Of a stretch of DNA of 64,000 bases, positions 47,806 through 58,870 are shown piece by piece. The position numbers and the translations under genes were made by a program. How positions within the stretch are numbered: the first letter of the stretch is position 1; each line of letters starts with the position of its first letter. Source of the DNA: Schistosoma mansoni (Eukaryota > Platyhelminthes > Trematoda > Strigeidida > Schistosomatidae); contig NC_031497.1 of the NCBI RefSeq assembly GCF_000237925.1, positions 8,303,675-8,367,674 of the forward strand, written 5' to 3'. The notes under the pieces are model-generated. The model was not told the origin of the DNA, ran no database searches, and saw only the letters and a list, made by a program, of their open reading frames with translations.

Positions 47806-48488
47806 TTATTATTATTATTATTATTTAAACACATATATATTGGTACAAAAGGGCACCAGGTACATATGCGCCACACAAAATAATGAAAGTAGGAAGAGAA
47901 GGGATGAAAAGATAAGGCGGACTGAAATATACAACCAGAAGACTCTTTCAGTTAAGAAAGTTAGAACCATTCTTTATGTAGAAAGTATAAGAAGGTTACA
48001 GCAGGATCGCCACTGGCTTCTATTCTGAGCCATATCTGGTAACGTCTCTAGCCACTGTGTTGCACCATCTCTCGGACCCCAGCCAGGGAGTCGTGAAGGA
48101 CCAACAGAAGCTAGCCCTTTGCAGCTTTCTTTCATGCCACGACACCATGTCATACACTGACCTCCTCTCCGCTTTCTCCAACCAGTCCCAGAGTCGGCAA
48201 ATAATGCACGACGTGGAAGCCTCTGGGACGACATTCGTAGAACATGTCCAAACCAACGAAGTCGGCGTTTCAAGATGGTGACAGCAATTGAACTATCGTC
48301 TCTGCGCCCGAACACACGATGCCGAACCTATGCATTACTAACATGGTGTTGCTACTGGATGTCAGCAATCCTTCGGAGACAACGATGATCGAACACAGAG
48401 AGACGTCTAACATCCTCAACTCGGAGAGGCCAGGTTTCACAAGCATAGAGAAAAACTGCTCTCACCGACGCGTTGTAGATCCGACCTT

Positions 48489-49427
48489 TTACAGCCAGAC
48501 TAACATCACGAAGCGCCAAAGATGGCCCAGATTGGCATAAGCCGCTCTGGCTTTCATTATACGTGCATCAATCTCATCACTCACGCCACCACCAGCACTT
48601 ATATGGCTACCTAGATACACGAACTTCTCAACTACTCCAATCTGCTCACCATCCAGGGTGAGTACAGGATGAGAATCCTGCCAGTCTTGTAGGAGTACCT
48701 TGCACTTGGAGGGTGCAAAGCAGATACCGTACTTGCGGACACTGATTGCCAACTGACTAAGTGCAGATTGCATGCCTTGGGCGTTATCGCACAGTAAGAC
48801 AATATCATCCGCATACTCAAAGTCGAGAAGTCTTTCTCCAAGCAACATATCCACACCGCCATTACTTACATCCATCAGGGCTGTTTCCAGGGTGTCGTCG
48901 ATAGCAAAGTTGAAGAGGAATGGTGAGATCGGGCAACCCTGCCTAACTCCACTGCTCGAATGGAACAAGGGAGAAAGGTGGTTGTATGCCCTCACTCTGC
49001 CTGAGGTGTTCGTATACAGGGCCTTTAAGATGTTAATGAACTTCTCAGGCACACCCTTCTTCAACAGACAATCCCAGAGAACAGTCCTGTCCAACGAATC
49101 GAAGGCAGCTCTGATGTCAAGAAACACTAAAATTGTTGGCCTGTGACAAGTATGACGGTGTTCTAACATTTGGCGGAGGGTGAAGATATGATAGATGCAT
49201 CCTCGACCAGAACGAAAACCAGCCTGCTCCTCGCGAGTCAATCGTTTTCGGGTTTTAAACAACCTACGAAGAATGACAGAATCCAATAGTTTGGACGCAA
49301 TCGGAAGAAGACTTATCCCCCGATAGTTATCACAGGAACAACGTGAACCCTTTTTAAAAATAGGGACGACTATCGACTCATTCCATGATGTTGGAACACT
49401 TTCTTCCTCCCAAACCTTTCCAAACAA
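48489..49427 (-). CDS. LINE-A reverse transcriptase ORF (312 aa)
   Basis: Non-LTR reverse transcriptase. In order: FKKGSRCSCDNYRGISLLP (25-43), REEQAGFRSGRGC (65-77), FLDIRAAFDSLDR (102-114, first catalytic aspartate), SSGVRQGCPISPFLF (158-172), FEYADDIVLL (203-212, YADD catalytic pair), SPSKCKVLLQ-like fingers end. It is in the same frame series as the 506-aa ORF, separated by one TAA. It ends by running out of frame at GHLWRFVMLVWL; the next frame (ALRDVSLAVKGRIYN) continues the C-terminal domain. Confidence 0.85.
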   Translation of the reverse strand: MFGKVWEEESVPTSWNESIVVPIFKKGSRCSCDNYRGISLLPIASKLLDSVILRRLFKTRKRLTREEQAGFRSGRGCIYHIFTLRQMLEHRHTCHRPTILVFLDIRAAFDSLDRTVLWDCLLKKGVPEKFINILKALYTNTSGRVRAYNHLSPLFHSSSGVRQGCPISPFLFNFAIDDTLETALMDVSNGGVDMLLGERLLDFEYADDIVLLCDNAQGMQSALSQLAISVRKYGICFAPSKCKVLLQDWQDSHPVLTLDGEQIGVVEKFVYLGSHISAGGGVSDEIDARIMKARAAYANLGHLWRFVMLVWL

Positions 49428-49502
49428 CGCAGTCAGTTCCTTAGCCAGAAAGTCACCACCATCTTTAAAAAGAGCCGGAGGTAAGTCATCTGGGCCAGGT
49501 GA

Positions 49503-51023
49503 TTAGTAACATTTCAAGAGTTGGAGTTCCTTGCGGACTTCCGCCTCGTTTGGTGGATCAGTCGTCACCGGCCATGGGGGGCAGGATAAACTGGTCGATG
49601 TTGCCGGAGCAGCAGGCCAATTGAACTGCCCTTCGAAAAATTCAGCCCATCGTCCAAGACGTCGAGAGATGTTAGTGATTGGCATCCCGTCATCCTCGTA
49701 GATTGTTTCACTCACACCAGACTTCTTGCTGCCAGTGGCTCGGATGAGTTGGAAGAGCTTCCGGCAGTTACCAGATGCAGCTGCTGCTTCCATCTCATTA
49801 GCACGCTCCGACCACCAGGCTTCTCGGTCCTTACGCAAGCTTTGCCCAATTTCATTACGTAACAGCCTTCGTTTGTGGTCATACTCACGGTCACCCAGAG
49901 TAGACCGACGGGCTTCCATCAGTTGTAAGGAGCCAGAAGAAACCCAGTGCTTGTAAGCGGGACGTTTCGCGAGGCCGCAAGCGCCTTTACTCGCCATTTT
50001 CATGGCGTCGTGAAGAAGCAACCAATGCTCATCTATACTTTTCGGTGGGGTGGTAGCTAGCCTAGAGGCTAGCTCCGCTCGATACTTACTTGCAACAGAA
50101 GTTGCAACCAGTTTACTAACATCAATCCGTTGGTGGTGGTCAATCCTTCGGCCACTGAAAAGTAAGGTGAGATTGGCGCAGACCAGGGCATGATCAGACT
50201 CCAGATAGGTACTCCAAAAGGAGCGGCAGTCTTGTACACAACCACGCCAGCGGTAGCTGATCGCGATGTGATCAATCTGAGTCCAGGCTTGGGATGCAGA
50301 GGGAGGACGCCAGGTGGCACACCGGCGATGACTGTGCCGGAAGTTAGTGCTGGCCAGAAACAGGTTGTGGTCTGTGCACAGTTGCAGCAAACGGTCCCCG
50401 TTATCTGTCCTGCGACCAACAAGTCCCCATCGGCCACCTAAACGACTCTCTTCTGTGCCTAGACGCCCGACCTGAGCATTCAAGTCTCCAGCTAATACTA
50501 CAATATCTGTCGAACGCGCTTTCTGGAGAAGAACAGTTAACTGGTGGTAAAACTCATCCTTGATTGCATCCGGGCTGCAATCTGTCGGGGCATAGGCGGA
50601 GATGACGAAAAGACACCGTTTCTCACGCCGATTTCTTCTCACTTTGATGGAACTTTCTAATCTAACAGCACATAACCGACTGTTGATGGGGATCCAATCG
50701 ATTAGTGCTGCCTCAGCCCTAGCGCTTAGTGCGACACCAACGCCAGCAAGACCAGACGAAGATGCCACAGGGTCCCCGGATAAGCGCACGTGAAACAAGC
50801 TTTTCGAGGCGACAGATGGAGAGCGGATTTGTAGTACTTCACTAGAGTCTTGAATGCGGGTCTCGGATAGACAACAAACGTCAACATTAAGACCTTCCAA
50901 AGACATAGCCAGCCCTATCTGTTGTCTGATCTGCATTAGTGTGCGAACGTTGAAGGAAGCCAGCTTGAACGGCGTACGTGGTTTCAGAAAGACTGCTTCA
51001 GTATTCATAATCGGTGGAAGCAT
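49503..51023 (-). CDS. LINE-A endonuclease and linker ORF (506 aa)
   Basis: AP-type endonuclease that nicks the target for target-primed reverse transcription. Motifs: SFNVRT (23-28), CLSETRI (51-57), ISAYAPTD (141-148), GDLNAQVG (179-186), TQIDHI (249-254), SDHALV (276-281). After about 285 a linker leads to the RT. The frame ends in TAA at QLLKCY-stop, where LINE-A copy 1 has a lysine codon (LKRYKS), so one substitution separates this ORF from the RT frame downstream. The start ATG follows the 5' UTR; upstream frames are closed. Identical in protein to 59757-61277. Confidence 0.85.
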   Translation of the reverse strand: MLPPIMNTEAVFLKPRTPFKLASFNVRTLMQIRQQIGLAMSLEGLNVDVCCLSETRIQDSSEVLQIRSPSVASKSLFHVRLSGDPVASSSGLAGVGVALSARAEAALIDWIPINSRLCAVRLESSIKVRRNRREKRCLFVISAYAPTDCSPDAIKDEFYHQLTVLLQKARSTDIVVLAGDLNAQVGRLGTEESRLGGRWGLVGRRTDNGDRLLQLCTDHNLFLASTNFRHSHRRCATWRPPSASQAWTQIDHIAISYRWRGCVQDCRSFWSTYLESDHALVCANLTLLFSGRRIDHHQRIDVSKLVATSVASKYRAELASRLATTPPKSIDEHWLLLHDAMKMASKGACGLAKRPAYKHWVSSGSLQLMEARRSTLGDREYDHKRRLLRNEIGQSLRKDREAWWSERANEMEAAAASGNCRKLFQLIRATGSKKSGVSETIYEDDGMPITNISRRLGRWAEFFEGQFNWPAAPATSTSLSCPPWPVTTDPPNEAEVRKELQLLKCY

Positions 51024-51156
51024 TCACTTTCAACCAGTCAGTGACTGGAGATCGTTTAGATAGGACAGATTTTCCACCAAGAGCGAGCTGCTGCATAAGA
51101 TGAAAAGTAAGGTTACACAAATTGGGGATAAAAGGGGGTGAATTAGCGATATGGTA

Positions 51157-51192
<36 letters not shown>

Positions 51193-51284
51193 TATAATGC
51201 AAATTGAATTGTTTCTTGTATGAACGAGAATATAATTGTCAGCTGAATGTTCCATTTCATTTATTTGCGAGAGGGCTGTGATAC

Positions 51285-51905
51285 TTTGGAGGATGTGGAA
51301 ACCTTTACATATCTGGACAGCATCATTGATGAACACGGTGGATCAGATGCAGGTGTGAGGGCGTGGATCGGCAAAACAAGAGCAGCATACCTACAGCTGA
51401 AAAACATCTGGAGCTCAAAACAATTGTCAACCAACACCAAGGTTAGAATTTTCAATACAAATGTCAAGACAGTTCTTCTGTATGGGGCGGAGACGTGGAG
51501 AAATACGAAAGCCATCATCCAGAAGATACAAGTGTTTATTAACAGCTGTCTACGCAAGATACTTCGGATCCGTTGGCCAGACACTATCAGCAACAAGTTA
51601 CTGTGGGAGACAACAAACCAGATTCCAGTGGAGGAAGAAATCAGGAAGAAGCGCTGGAAGTGGATTAGGCACACTTTGAGGAAATCACCTAATTGTGTCA
51701 CAAGACAAGCCCTCACATGGAATCCTGAAGGTCAAAGGAGAAGAGGAAGACCAAAGAACACATTACGCCGAGAAATAGAGACAGACATGAGAAGAATGAA
51801 CAAGAACTGGATAGAACTAGAAAAGAAGGCCCAGGACAGAGTGTGTTGGAGAAAACTTGTCGGCGGCCTATGCTCCATTGGGAGTAACAGGCGTAAGTAA
51901 GTAAG
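51285..51905 (+). mobile_element. LINE-C 3' half, left arm
   Basis: Open frame 51247-51900 holds [90 protein letters not shown] and [12 protein letters not shown], the intact C-terminal module of an SR2-like element, then GTAAGTAAGTAAGTAAG. It begins where LINE-A starts. It is identical to 58876-59491 (minus) except for a tryptophan/arginine difference (GVRAWIGK versus GVRARIGK). Confidence 0.88.
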
Positions 51906-52379
51906 TAAGTATATGAAAATTATTTTATACTAGAGTAAAGCCTGATGAGGATCTAATTGCGAACAATGTTGTTCGCCAATATATGTTGTTATTATTCACA
52001 ATATGGGAATTTTCAAAATATTCGCTTGACTTTATGACTTACACAGTAACTCTCCACTTACCAAAATTAAAATGTAAATAACAAGACTTAACGTGTATTG
52101 ACACGAACGCTTTTGTAAAGAATCAAATATGAAAACTAACCACATGGTCAAACGTTATCAGTTTCGAATACAACAGTCACAATGATTAAGATAAAGTGCA
52201 AGCCAAAGTTTCTTCCTCAAAGCTGAAATAAGTCACCTGACACTGAGTAAGGTTAAAGTCAACTAATTTCAAACCCAGACTGCTCAGTGTATCAATGATA
52301 ACCTGCGGAATTCCAGAATTTAAGGTATCTAGTTTACTTAACATATTACATCACTTAAACAAGTGGACGCTAAATAGGT

Positions 52380-52671
52380 AGTCAGTCAGTTAGCTACAAC
52401 GTAGAACCAGGCATATAAATGCATCAGTCCAAGTTGCCACACCTTATTAGTACAACAAGATGAACACTGAATTCATATTAGTTAACTCAATGGTAATAAT
52501 GCATAAAAGAAAGATTGTATTTAAGAATATAATACAGGGAGAAAGAATTGGTTAGTAGAAAGAAAGATATAAAGTAATTTTAATTTCACGGTTTAAAGGA
52601 AGACAAAGAGTGTATACACCTACATCATTGTGAAAGATTCTGAGCAATGTCATCCAGTCTGCAACCATTGG
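52380..52671 (-). mobile_element. LINE-B 3' UTR piece at the end of the left arm
   Basis: Starts at the tail CAGTCAGTTAGCTACAACG and runs through the LINE-B 3' UTR to ACCATTGG, where it stops abruptly. The partner in the right arm (58105 leftward to 57831) continues into LINE-B coding sequence. Confidence 0.85.
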
Positions 52672-52928
52672 CGGGAATAATTAATTCAATTGATTGGATG
52701 GCATGACTCAGCCTTGCAGACGTCATTCCTGTGCAATTTATTATTCACATGAAATATATTGTTCTATCTCCAGCCCAGATGTGTTCTCCATCATATAATG
52801 GTGATGATTACGATAGGACGAGTCAGTTAAGTGACTTCCACGTGAGATCTTATAAATTAGGTAGTCACTTCATGACAAATCTACAATTTTAGGATTAGGT
52901 CTATTATTAGAGCAGTACTAATAACGAA
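52672..52928 (+). repeat. Repeat X, copy 2 (5'-shortened)
   Basis: Matches 9510-9765 in inverse orientation: AATTAATTCAATTGATTGGA, GGCATGACTCAGCCTTGCAG, TTATAAATTAGGTAGTCACT. It runs into LINE-C (CAACAAACGTGGAGGATCTG) at the same position as copy 1. It lacks about the first 75 bp present in copy 1, cut at the inverted-duplication border. Confidence 0.75.
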
Positions 52929-53520
52929 GTAGACTATGATTCAACAAACGTGGAGGATCTGATGCAGATGTAAAGGCGAGGACTGGAAAAGTAGTGACAG
53001 CATTCCTACAGTTGAATAACATATAGAACTCGAAATATCTGTCGGTCAACATGAAAGCCAGAATCTTCAATACGAACGTCAAGACAGTTCTACTCTACGG
53101 AGCTGAAACATGAAGAACCAATGCAACCATCATCAAGCATGTGTAGATGTTTATAAACAACTGTGTATAATAGAGTTCTGTTGACTAGACACCGCCAGCA
53201 ACAAACAAATGTAACAAAGAAGAAATCGGATGTCAGCTGATGATGAAATTGGGAGAAGGCGCTGAAAGTGGATATGACGTAGGTTGTTGAAATCATGAAG
53301 CTGCAACACAAGACAAGCACCGGTTCGAAATCGTGTGGACAAGAGGAAGACCCGAGAACACACTGAGTAGAGACTTGGAAGCAGACATGAGTAGGATGTA
53401 TAGTAAGTGGCAGGAACTGGAAAGGATTGCCCAGAACAAAGTTGGATGGAGAATGTTTGTGGGTAGCCTATCCTCCTCCTGGAGATGTAACAGATGTAGG
53501 TAAAAGTGATTCTTAGCATC
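52929..53520 (+). mobile_element. LINE-C 3' fragment downstream of repeat X
   Basis: Plus-strand C-terminal LINE-C remnants: GGATCTGATGCAGATGTAAAGG, CTTCAATACGAACGTCAAGACAG, AGAGGAAGACCCGAGAACAC, CCTCCTGGAGATGTAACAGATG. It closely resembles the 8928-9495 copy (more than it resembles the young LINE-C in the arms) and is frame-broken. The minus-strand frames of up to 122 codons are shadows. Confidence 0.75.
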
Positions 53521-54685
53521 TATGCTTTCGTTCATTTTCCGAGGCTGTTTTCTTGGGCCTGTTCAAGATTCACAGTTTTAAGGATGCCAAGTTAGGGCTT
53601 TCTGTGTAATGCTTTTTATTGCCTATTTTGAAGTGTATCTTATCCACGTTCAGTGTTTTTTCTTATCTTCCTCTTCTGTAGACATAGGCTATTTTTTTCC
53701 CACCAGGATAGGTTATTTTTGATGTTATCTGGTCAGCCGATGTAGGTTTATTGCGTTGACAGATGAGCATGATTACTTGTACCTTTTCGGTGAAGTTTGT
53801 GGTAGATTATCAATTTTCAGATCTGTGATAAAGCTGTCTTAGGTGGTAGATCATCAAGGTAGGTAATTTATGTCGATAATTGGGGACATTCACGATCTCC
53901 CAGATTACGTCAGTCATAGCTCGAAGTGAACATTCGGTGTAAATTACGCGTGGATTACAAATAAAGTCAACAGAACAAAATAAATGAATTATCGTTTAAA
54001 TATTTGAAAAATATTAAGTTTTTTGTCGTCTGCACAGGATTCCTTGACTTTTGCGAAAAATACTCATTAAAAACTTTAAGTTGTCAGTTGATAAGAGCTA
54101 ACCTTGAGTTCAACATTCGCGCCATTTTTGCAAACATACGTATCGCTTTATAACTCTGCTTTAATCACAAGTTCTAAGTACGAAAAAGCGCACAGTGACG
54201 ACGAAGCTACTTAAATCTCTAGTATATAAGTAATATGAGACTTGAGAAACTGAACTGTTTGATAGTGTGACACTAGACATTTGAGGATACTACGTGGCAT
54301 TTTAGTAAGCGCGCTTTATGAATCGTGATTGACATATCGCGGTCGGTTTTATGTAATTTATAATAAAACTAATTTTGGTATTTAACATTGGACCACAATA
54401 TTTCCTCACTTCAAGGTGACATCATATTCAAGTTGCTCTCATGGATTTAGTTTTTTGGGGCTTAGTTGGTCTCATTTTATACAAACTGTTCTCCCCTAAT
54501 CGTTGACTGGTATATATTCCTTAGAAAGCATTGTTTCTTTATATGTGATAACATATTTTTCTACAAAACAAAGTAAACAGCGGTAATGTTTGTGCGAGGT
54601 GATAAAGAACCCTCATCTCTGTTCAGAACATATTTTACCAGTTACGAATGTGACAGCGATTAATGACAGAATGTTATGAAAGTAT
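53521..54685. other. Intergenic, nothing recognised
   Basis: AT-rich. No repeat matched. It contains no good frame until 54686. Confidence 0.4.
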
Positions 54686-54871
54686 GTGAAGGCATTGCTT
54701 GAGAGTTACGAACAAAGGGCTCAAGTTTATCTTAGTAGTTGTAGTCTCGTACAACCATCTCACGACGTTATAACTTTTGAATTAGTTACCAAAGTACTAA
54801 ATGCAATTAAGTTGATAAATACAAGATTGTCACACATTTTAGCAACATTCTCGGTGAAGAACGATAAATGA
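54686..54871 (+). CDS. Possible short coding exon, unrecognised
   Basis: About 60 codons ending in TGA, with protein-like composition (ALLESYEQRAQVYLSSCS, SHDVITFELVTKVLNAIKL, NTRLSHILATFS) that predicts amphipathic helices. There is no ATG start in frame; an AG at 54681-54682 could be a splice acceptor, which would make this a terminal exon. I do not recognise the family and found no partner exon. It could equally be a chance frame. Confidence 0.3.
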   Translation: MKALLESYEQRAQVYLSSCSLVQPSHDVITFELVTKVLNAIKLINTRLSHILATFSVKNDK

Positions 54872-55429
54872 TCTAATGATTCATGGTTTTATATACGTAT
54901 ATATATTTATATAACCAAGGGTGGTTGTTTAAGCATCATGGCCACCTGTCAAACATTAACAATTTAGAACATGGAATAAATTTGCTTACCCGAAGCTCCT
55001 ATACTATAATAGAACAATAAGATCAAATTGACAAGATCAGTAGCGAATAAGGTCGGAGTAATTTGATAGAAGTGACAACGAAGTCGCTTAATTATCCAGA
55101 GTGTTATTTGTATGCTAACTTGATTGCTCAAGACAACTAAAAGACTGGATTTTGTCAGCGTGTTCATAAACTAGGGACATTTCATTCTCGTATTCCAAGT
55201 TCATTAGTAGATGTTCCGGTTAAAAATCAACTTCTGAAAGTTTGATGAAGGAAGGGATTTTTGTAAGGGAACATCCATGATGTAGTCAAGCAAAAAGGGG
55301 AGGGTAGTAGACTACTCTGAAGGACAATTTTTCGTATAAACGGCTCTGATGATCTCTCATCTTAGGCTCTGACTTGACTAATAGTGCCGGAGTAGGGGGC
55401 CTTCATAAGGTTTAGTTAATTTTTTAGCA
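54872..55429. other. Intergenic, nothing recognised
   Basis: No gene supported; the 67-codon minus frame at 54964-55167 shows nothing recognisable. Confidence 0.4.
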
Positions 55430-56050
55430 CACCTTTAAATGAATAGCATTGCTAGTAGATCTCTCAGCCAACGGAGTTAAATGCTGCCTTAAAATCAAAA
55501 AAATGGGACAGCAGTCGGGGATCGGAAAGTATGCCTGTATTCTTATGCATAGCGGAATGTGAATACTTGATCGATACACCTTCATCCAGGTCTACAACCA
55601 GCCTTGATTTTCAGAGTTTGCTCCTCACGTGCCTTAATTGAGCATTAAATGGTTAGAAATATTAGTATTCCAGATATCAGATTAATCAAACTGACTCTGC
55701 AGTCATAGTTATAAGATTTCTGACGTTTTATGTGGACTAGAAAGATCATCTATTAGGATCCGTCAGCTATGAATACTTCCAGCTCTCAAAGTCTAGTGGC
55801 CATCTCAGCTTAGGCGTTGACAGTTGGACTTCCGGCCTTAAAGATCTTCGAAGTTAATCCATCGGAGTCCGGTTCACTCTCGGTTTGAAATAGCTATGAC
55901 CTTTTCTACCTTATCAAGACTGGAGAGACTTGTATCACTTGTTTATTCAGGTTGTTTGGAGACGGGGTAATTGAAGAGTAGCTGAATCTCAGTTGGTTTG
56001 TTATTCAGAAAGTCCTGCCCACCGGCCTAATTTCCTAGACTGGAAGTGAA
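55430..56050 (-). mobile_element. Old LINE RT remnant
   Basis: Minus-strand translation shows reverse transcriptase landmarks in the right order: NYDCRVSLINLISGIL (NYRGISL-type motif, about 55710), REEQTLKIKAGCRPG (REEQAGFRPGRGC-type, about 55610) and FFDFKAAFNSVG (FLDFKAAFDSV-type catalytic motif, about 55500). Stops lie within it. The family is related to LINE-A/B but distinct in sequence. The ends are approximate. Confidence 0.6.
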
Positions 56051-57117
56051 AAAGTGGTTTTGTGACCATATCGCAACACATATTGGATTAAGGATTTTCT
56101 TTTCTAGACTGTTAGCCTAAAAGTTGCGAGCTTATGTAATTCTGTACACGTATAAATATGCTCTTCAAATCATTATTGAATTTACCACTTGTCTTTAAAA
56201 ATAAGCCCAAATGACATTTGAAAAGTACTGTTGTCCTGTTTTGTCGTATCTAGTAGGGTTTGATGTGCAATTAGAAAGTATGCTTTGTAAAGTTAGAGGC
56301 CATTAACAAACCAAAAGGCATTAAATGGTCTTCATATATTTACATGATATGAATCCCAATGCACCACAAACTTCCGAGCATCACGTGATTTGGCTGATAG
56401 CATAAAATGAAGGTTGATTTCCTTGTCTTGTGAAAAATGTCAAGTCCTTTAACAATACTTCACTCATCTGTTTGTATCAGACCTTAAAAATCTTTGATAA
56501 GATAATGAATGTATGTAGAAGATCAGATTCTTACGGTATCCGGTTAGTGAAAACAACGGAATACAGTTATCATCTACTTACTTTGAGGATTTAAAAAGAA
56601 ACTTATATGACGTATCGTTCGATTGTCTGTGATCACTGTCCACAATATTATATTGTTTAATATGTGAAGTGGTATACGAGATGAGTTAACTTTATATGAT
56701 GAGCTCATTCATTTTTGTGTTTCATTTACCTTTTACTTTTCGCATATCTTTACTTAGGCTATTGTTCAGGGCCCTTTACATTTTGCTTGTCTCTAGTCCT
56801 GAAAGAACATCATTCAAAAGTCTGTTGCACTAAAAATGAATAGGATACATAATAATGGCATCCAGTTTATACAGTGGATTCAAAACTTTGAAGTGAGTAA
56901 TTTAAGTTCCATTACTGTGATAAATTACACTCCATATGGATTTTGACGGATTTATATGTGTTTATGTGATTCTCAAATAATTCTTAGTCTCTTTAACCTA
57001 AATAGGCATAATTTAAGGGTAATTTTGCATAGCCTCTAAGTTATCAAATATTCATTTCGACACGAAAATAAATGAGAGGTGACAAAGAGATAGTTTATAA
57101 GGTGTACATTTTCAACA
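56051..57117. other. Intergenic, nothing recognised
   Basis: AT-rich, no gene or repeat supported. Confidence 0.4.
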
Positions 57118-57372
57118 TTATTATTATTATTATTATTTAAACGCATAAACGTTGGCACAAGGAGGCACCAAATAGGTATTCGCCACATAGATCATTCGAT
57201 TTGTGTAAGGGCTTGGATACTGCCCGGGTGCCCAGACTGAAGCAGGTGGTTTTCTTAGGGGACCACACCCGGAGCCTTTGACCGAAAGGTCTAATCCACA
57301 AGGCAGTAGAGCAACATCAGGAGATGCAGTCCCATGGTGGCCAGTGACTAATAATTGGTTCATACGCCATTG
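57118..57372 (-). mobile_element. Element E, copy 3 (3' half only)
   Basis: Tail (ATT)n then ATTTAAACGCATAAACGTTG on plus, followed by the E body (GGTGCCCAGACTGAAGCAGG, CCACACCCGGAGCCTTTGAC, GATGCAGTCCCATGGTGGCC) to about 57372. 5'-truncated. Its 104-codon overlap frame is not conserved. Confidence 0.75.
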
Positions 57373-57830
57373 GTCATAAATTAGTTTGTAATTTATTAAC
57401 TTCTTGGTTATAAGTAATAATTTATATCTTATATTGATTTGGAACACGCGATTTTGTATGAAAAAGTCTTAAATTATTTGCTTCAACACAAGCTAGTTTG
57501 TAACCGTCACAAATTGTGTGTTTTAAAACAAAACTATTCCAAACCGTAAATCCTGTACTGGTGATCGAAATTAACAGTTGCTCTTTCGACTACCATGACT
57601 TGTAATTAGATGAAAGTATCACAGTTTGTGAAATTAGATAACTTATAGAACATTAAAACAACTTGTTGCCCACATTTAATGATGGGAAATATAGATTTAG
57701 TGACAAATAAGAAGCTATGCACGCATGGATTGACAAGAAAGGAATTTTGTATAGGTTTGTGAATTAGTGATCAAGTTACCAAACGGTATATTTGTACGAG
57801 GGACTTTATGTAAGCTCTACCTATTTAGTA
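57373..57830. other. Intergenic, nothing recognised
   Basis: AT-rich DNA between element E and LINE-B. Confidence 0.4.
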
Positions 57831-58400
57831 ACCGTGAAGTTAGATGCAGGGTATTAAGGAATGATCTTAAACCAGTTGATGAAGTTGTGCATCTTCACTC
57901 ACTGAGACGATTGGGCCACTTATTACTCATACCCAACCACCGATTACCACGGCACTCAATGCTGACTAGTGTTGGAGACGGCTGGAAGAAAGGTAGGGGT
58001 GACCAAACCAAAACGTGGCATCAATCTTTGAAGTCACCAACGTCTAGTCTGAGCCATGTTGGTATATGCAGACTACTTGATTGGGGTCCGCGTGACTATC
58101 GTAACCAATGGTTGCAGACTGGATGACATTGCTCAGAATCTTTCACAATGATGTAGGTGTATACACTCTTTGTCTTCCTTTAAACCGTGAAATTAAAATT
58201 ACTTTATATCTTTCTTTCTACTAACCAATTCTTTCTCCCTGTATTATATTCTTAAATACAATCTTTCTTTTATGCATTATTACCATTGAGTTAACTAATA
58301 TGAATTCAGTGTTCATCTTGTTGTACTAATAAGGTGTGGCAACTTGGACTGATGCATTTATATGCCTGGTTCTACGTTGTAGCTAACTGACTGACTACCT
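57831..58400 (+). mobile_element. LINE-B 3' fragment, continuous across the right-arm border
   Basis: Coding end (EVRCRVLRND, VHLHSLRRLGHLLLIPNHR, GWKKGRGDQTKTWH) to a stop at 58124-58126, then the 3' UTR and (CTGA)n tail (CTGACTGAC near 58390). The inverted-duplication border at 58105 lies inside it without any break, so this is the parental context. 5'-truncated. Confidence 0.85.
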
Positions 58401-58870
58401 ATTTAGCGTCCACTTGTTTAAGTGATGTAATATGTTAAGTAAACTAGATACCTTAAATTCTGGAATTTCGCAGGTTATCATTGATACACTGAGCAGTCTG
58501 GGTTTGAAATTAGTTGACTTTAACCTTACTCAGTGTCAGGTGACTTATTTCAGCTTTGAGGAAGAAACTTTGGCTTGCACTTTATCTTAATCATTGTGAC
58601 TGTTGTATTCGAAACTGATAACGTTTGACCATGTGGTTAGTTTTCATATTTGATTCTTTACAAAAGCGTTCGTGTCAATACACGTTAAGTCTTGTTATTT
58701 ACATTTTAATTTTGGTAAGTGGAGAGTTACTGTGTAACTCATAAAGTCAAGCGAATATTTTGAAAATTCCCATATTGTGAATAATAACAACATATATTGG
58801 CGAACAACATTGTTCGCAATTAGATCCTCATCAGGCTTTACTCTAGTATAAAATAATTTTCATATACTTA

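Larger units (their letters stand above)
47806..51284 (-). mobile_element. LINE-A copy 2 (near full length), left arm of inverted duplication
   Basis: Minus-strand element: a 5' UTR with an (AAT)n microsatellite (about 51163-51192), an endonuclease ORF (51023-49503), an RT ORF (49427-48489), a C-terminal module in another frame (48315-47974), and a 3' UTR ending GTTTAAATAATAATAAT. From 51284 to about 48556 it is nearly identical to the copy at 59492. Its 3' quarter is not part of the duplication and differs from that copy, especially in the UTR. Confidence 0.88.
48556..52671 (+). repeat. Inverted duplication, left arm (~4.1 kb)
   Basis: Matches 58105-62224 in inverse orientation with almost no differences. 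Paired coordinates sum to 110776 (or 110780 beyond the ATT microsatellite). It carries most of a LINE-A, a LINE-C 3' half, ~470 bp of unassigned DNA, and a LINE-B 3' piece. It ends sharply at ACCATTGG (52671), where repeat X begins. Confidence 0.9.

Noticed and set aside
51160-51195. (AAT)n and (ATT)n runs (51.2, 59.6, 57.1, 47.8 kb) as independent microsatellite loci
   Set aside because: All lie in LINE-A 5' UTRs or in LINE-A/E tails, so they are parts of elements.
51261-51716. 151-codon minus frame, repeated at 59060-59515
   Set aside because: Antisense shadow of the LINE-C C-terminal ORF; its apparent conservation comes from the inverted duplication.
52810-52850. GATAGGACGAGTC in repeat X as a hammerhead remnant
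   Set aside because: No CTGATGA partner, no GAAA and no stem arrangement nearby.
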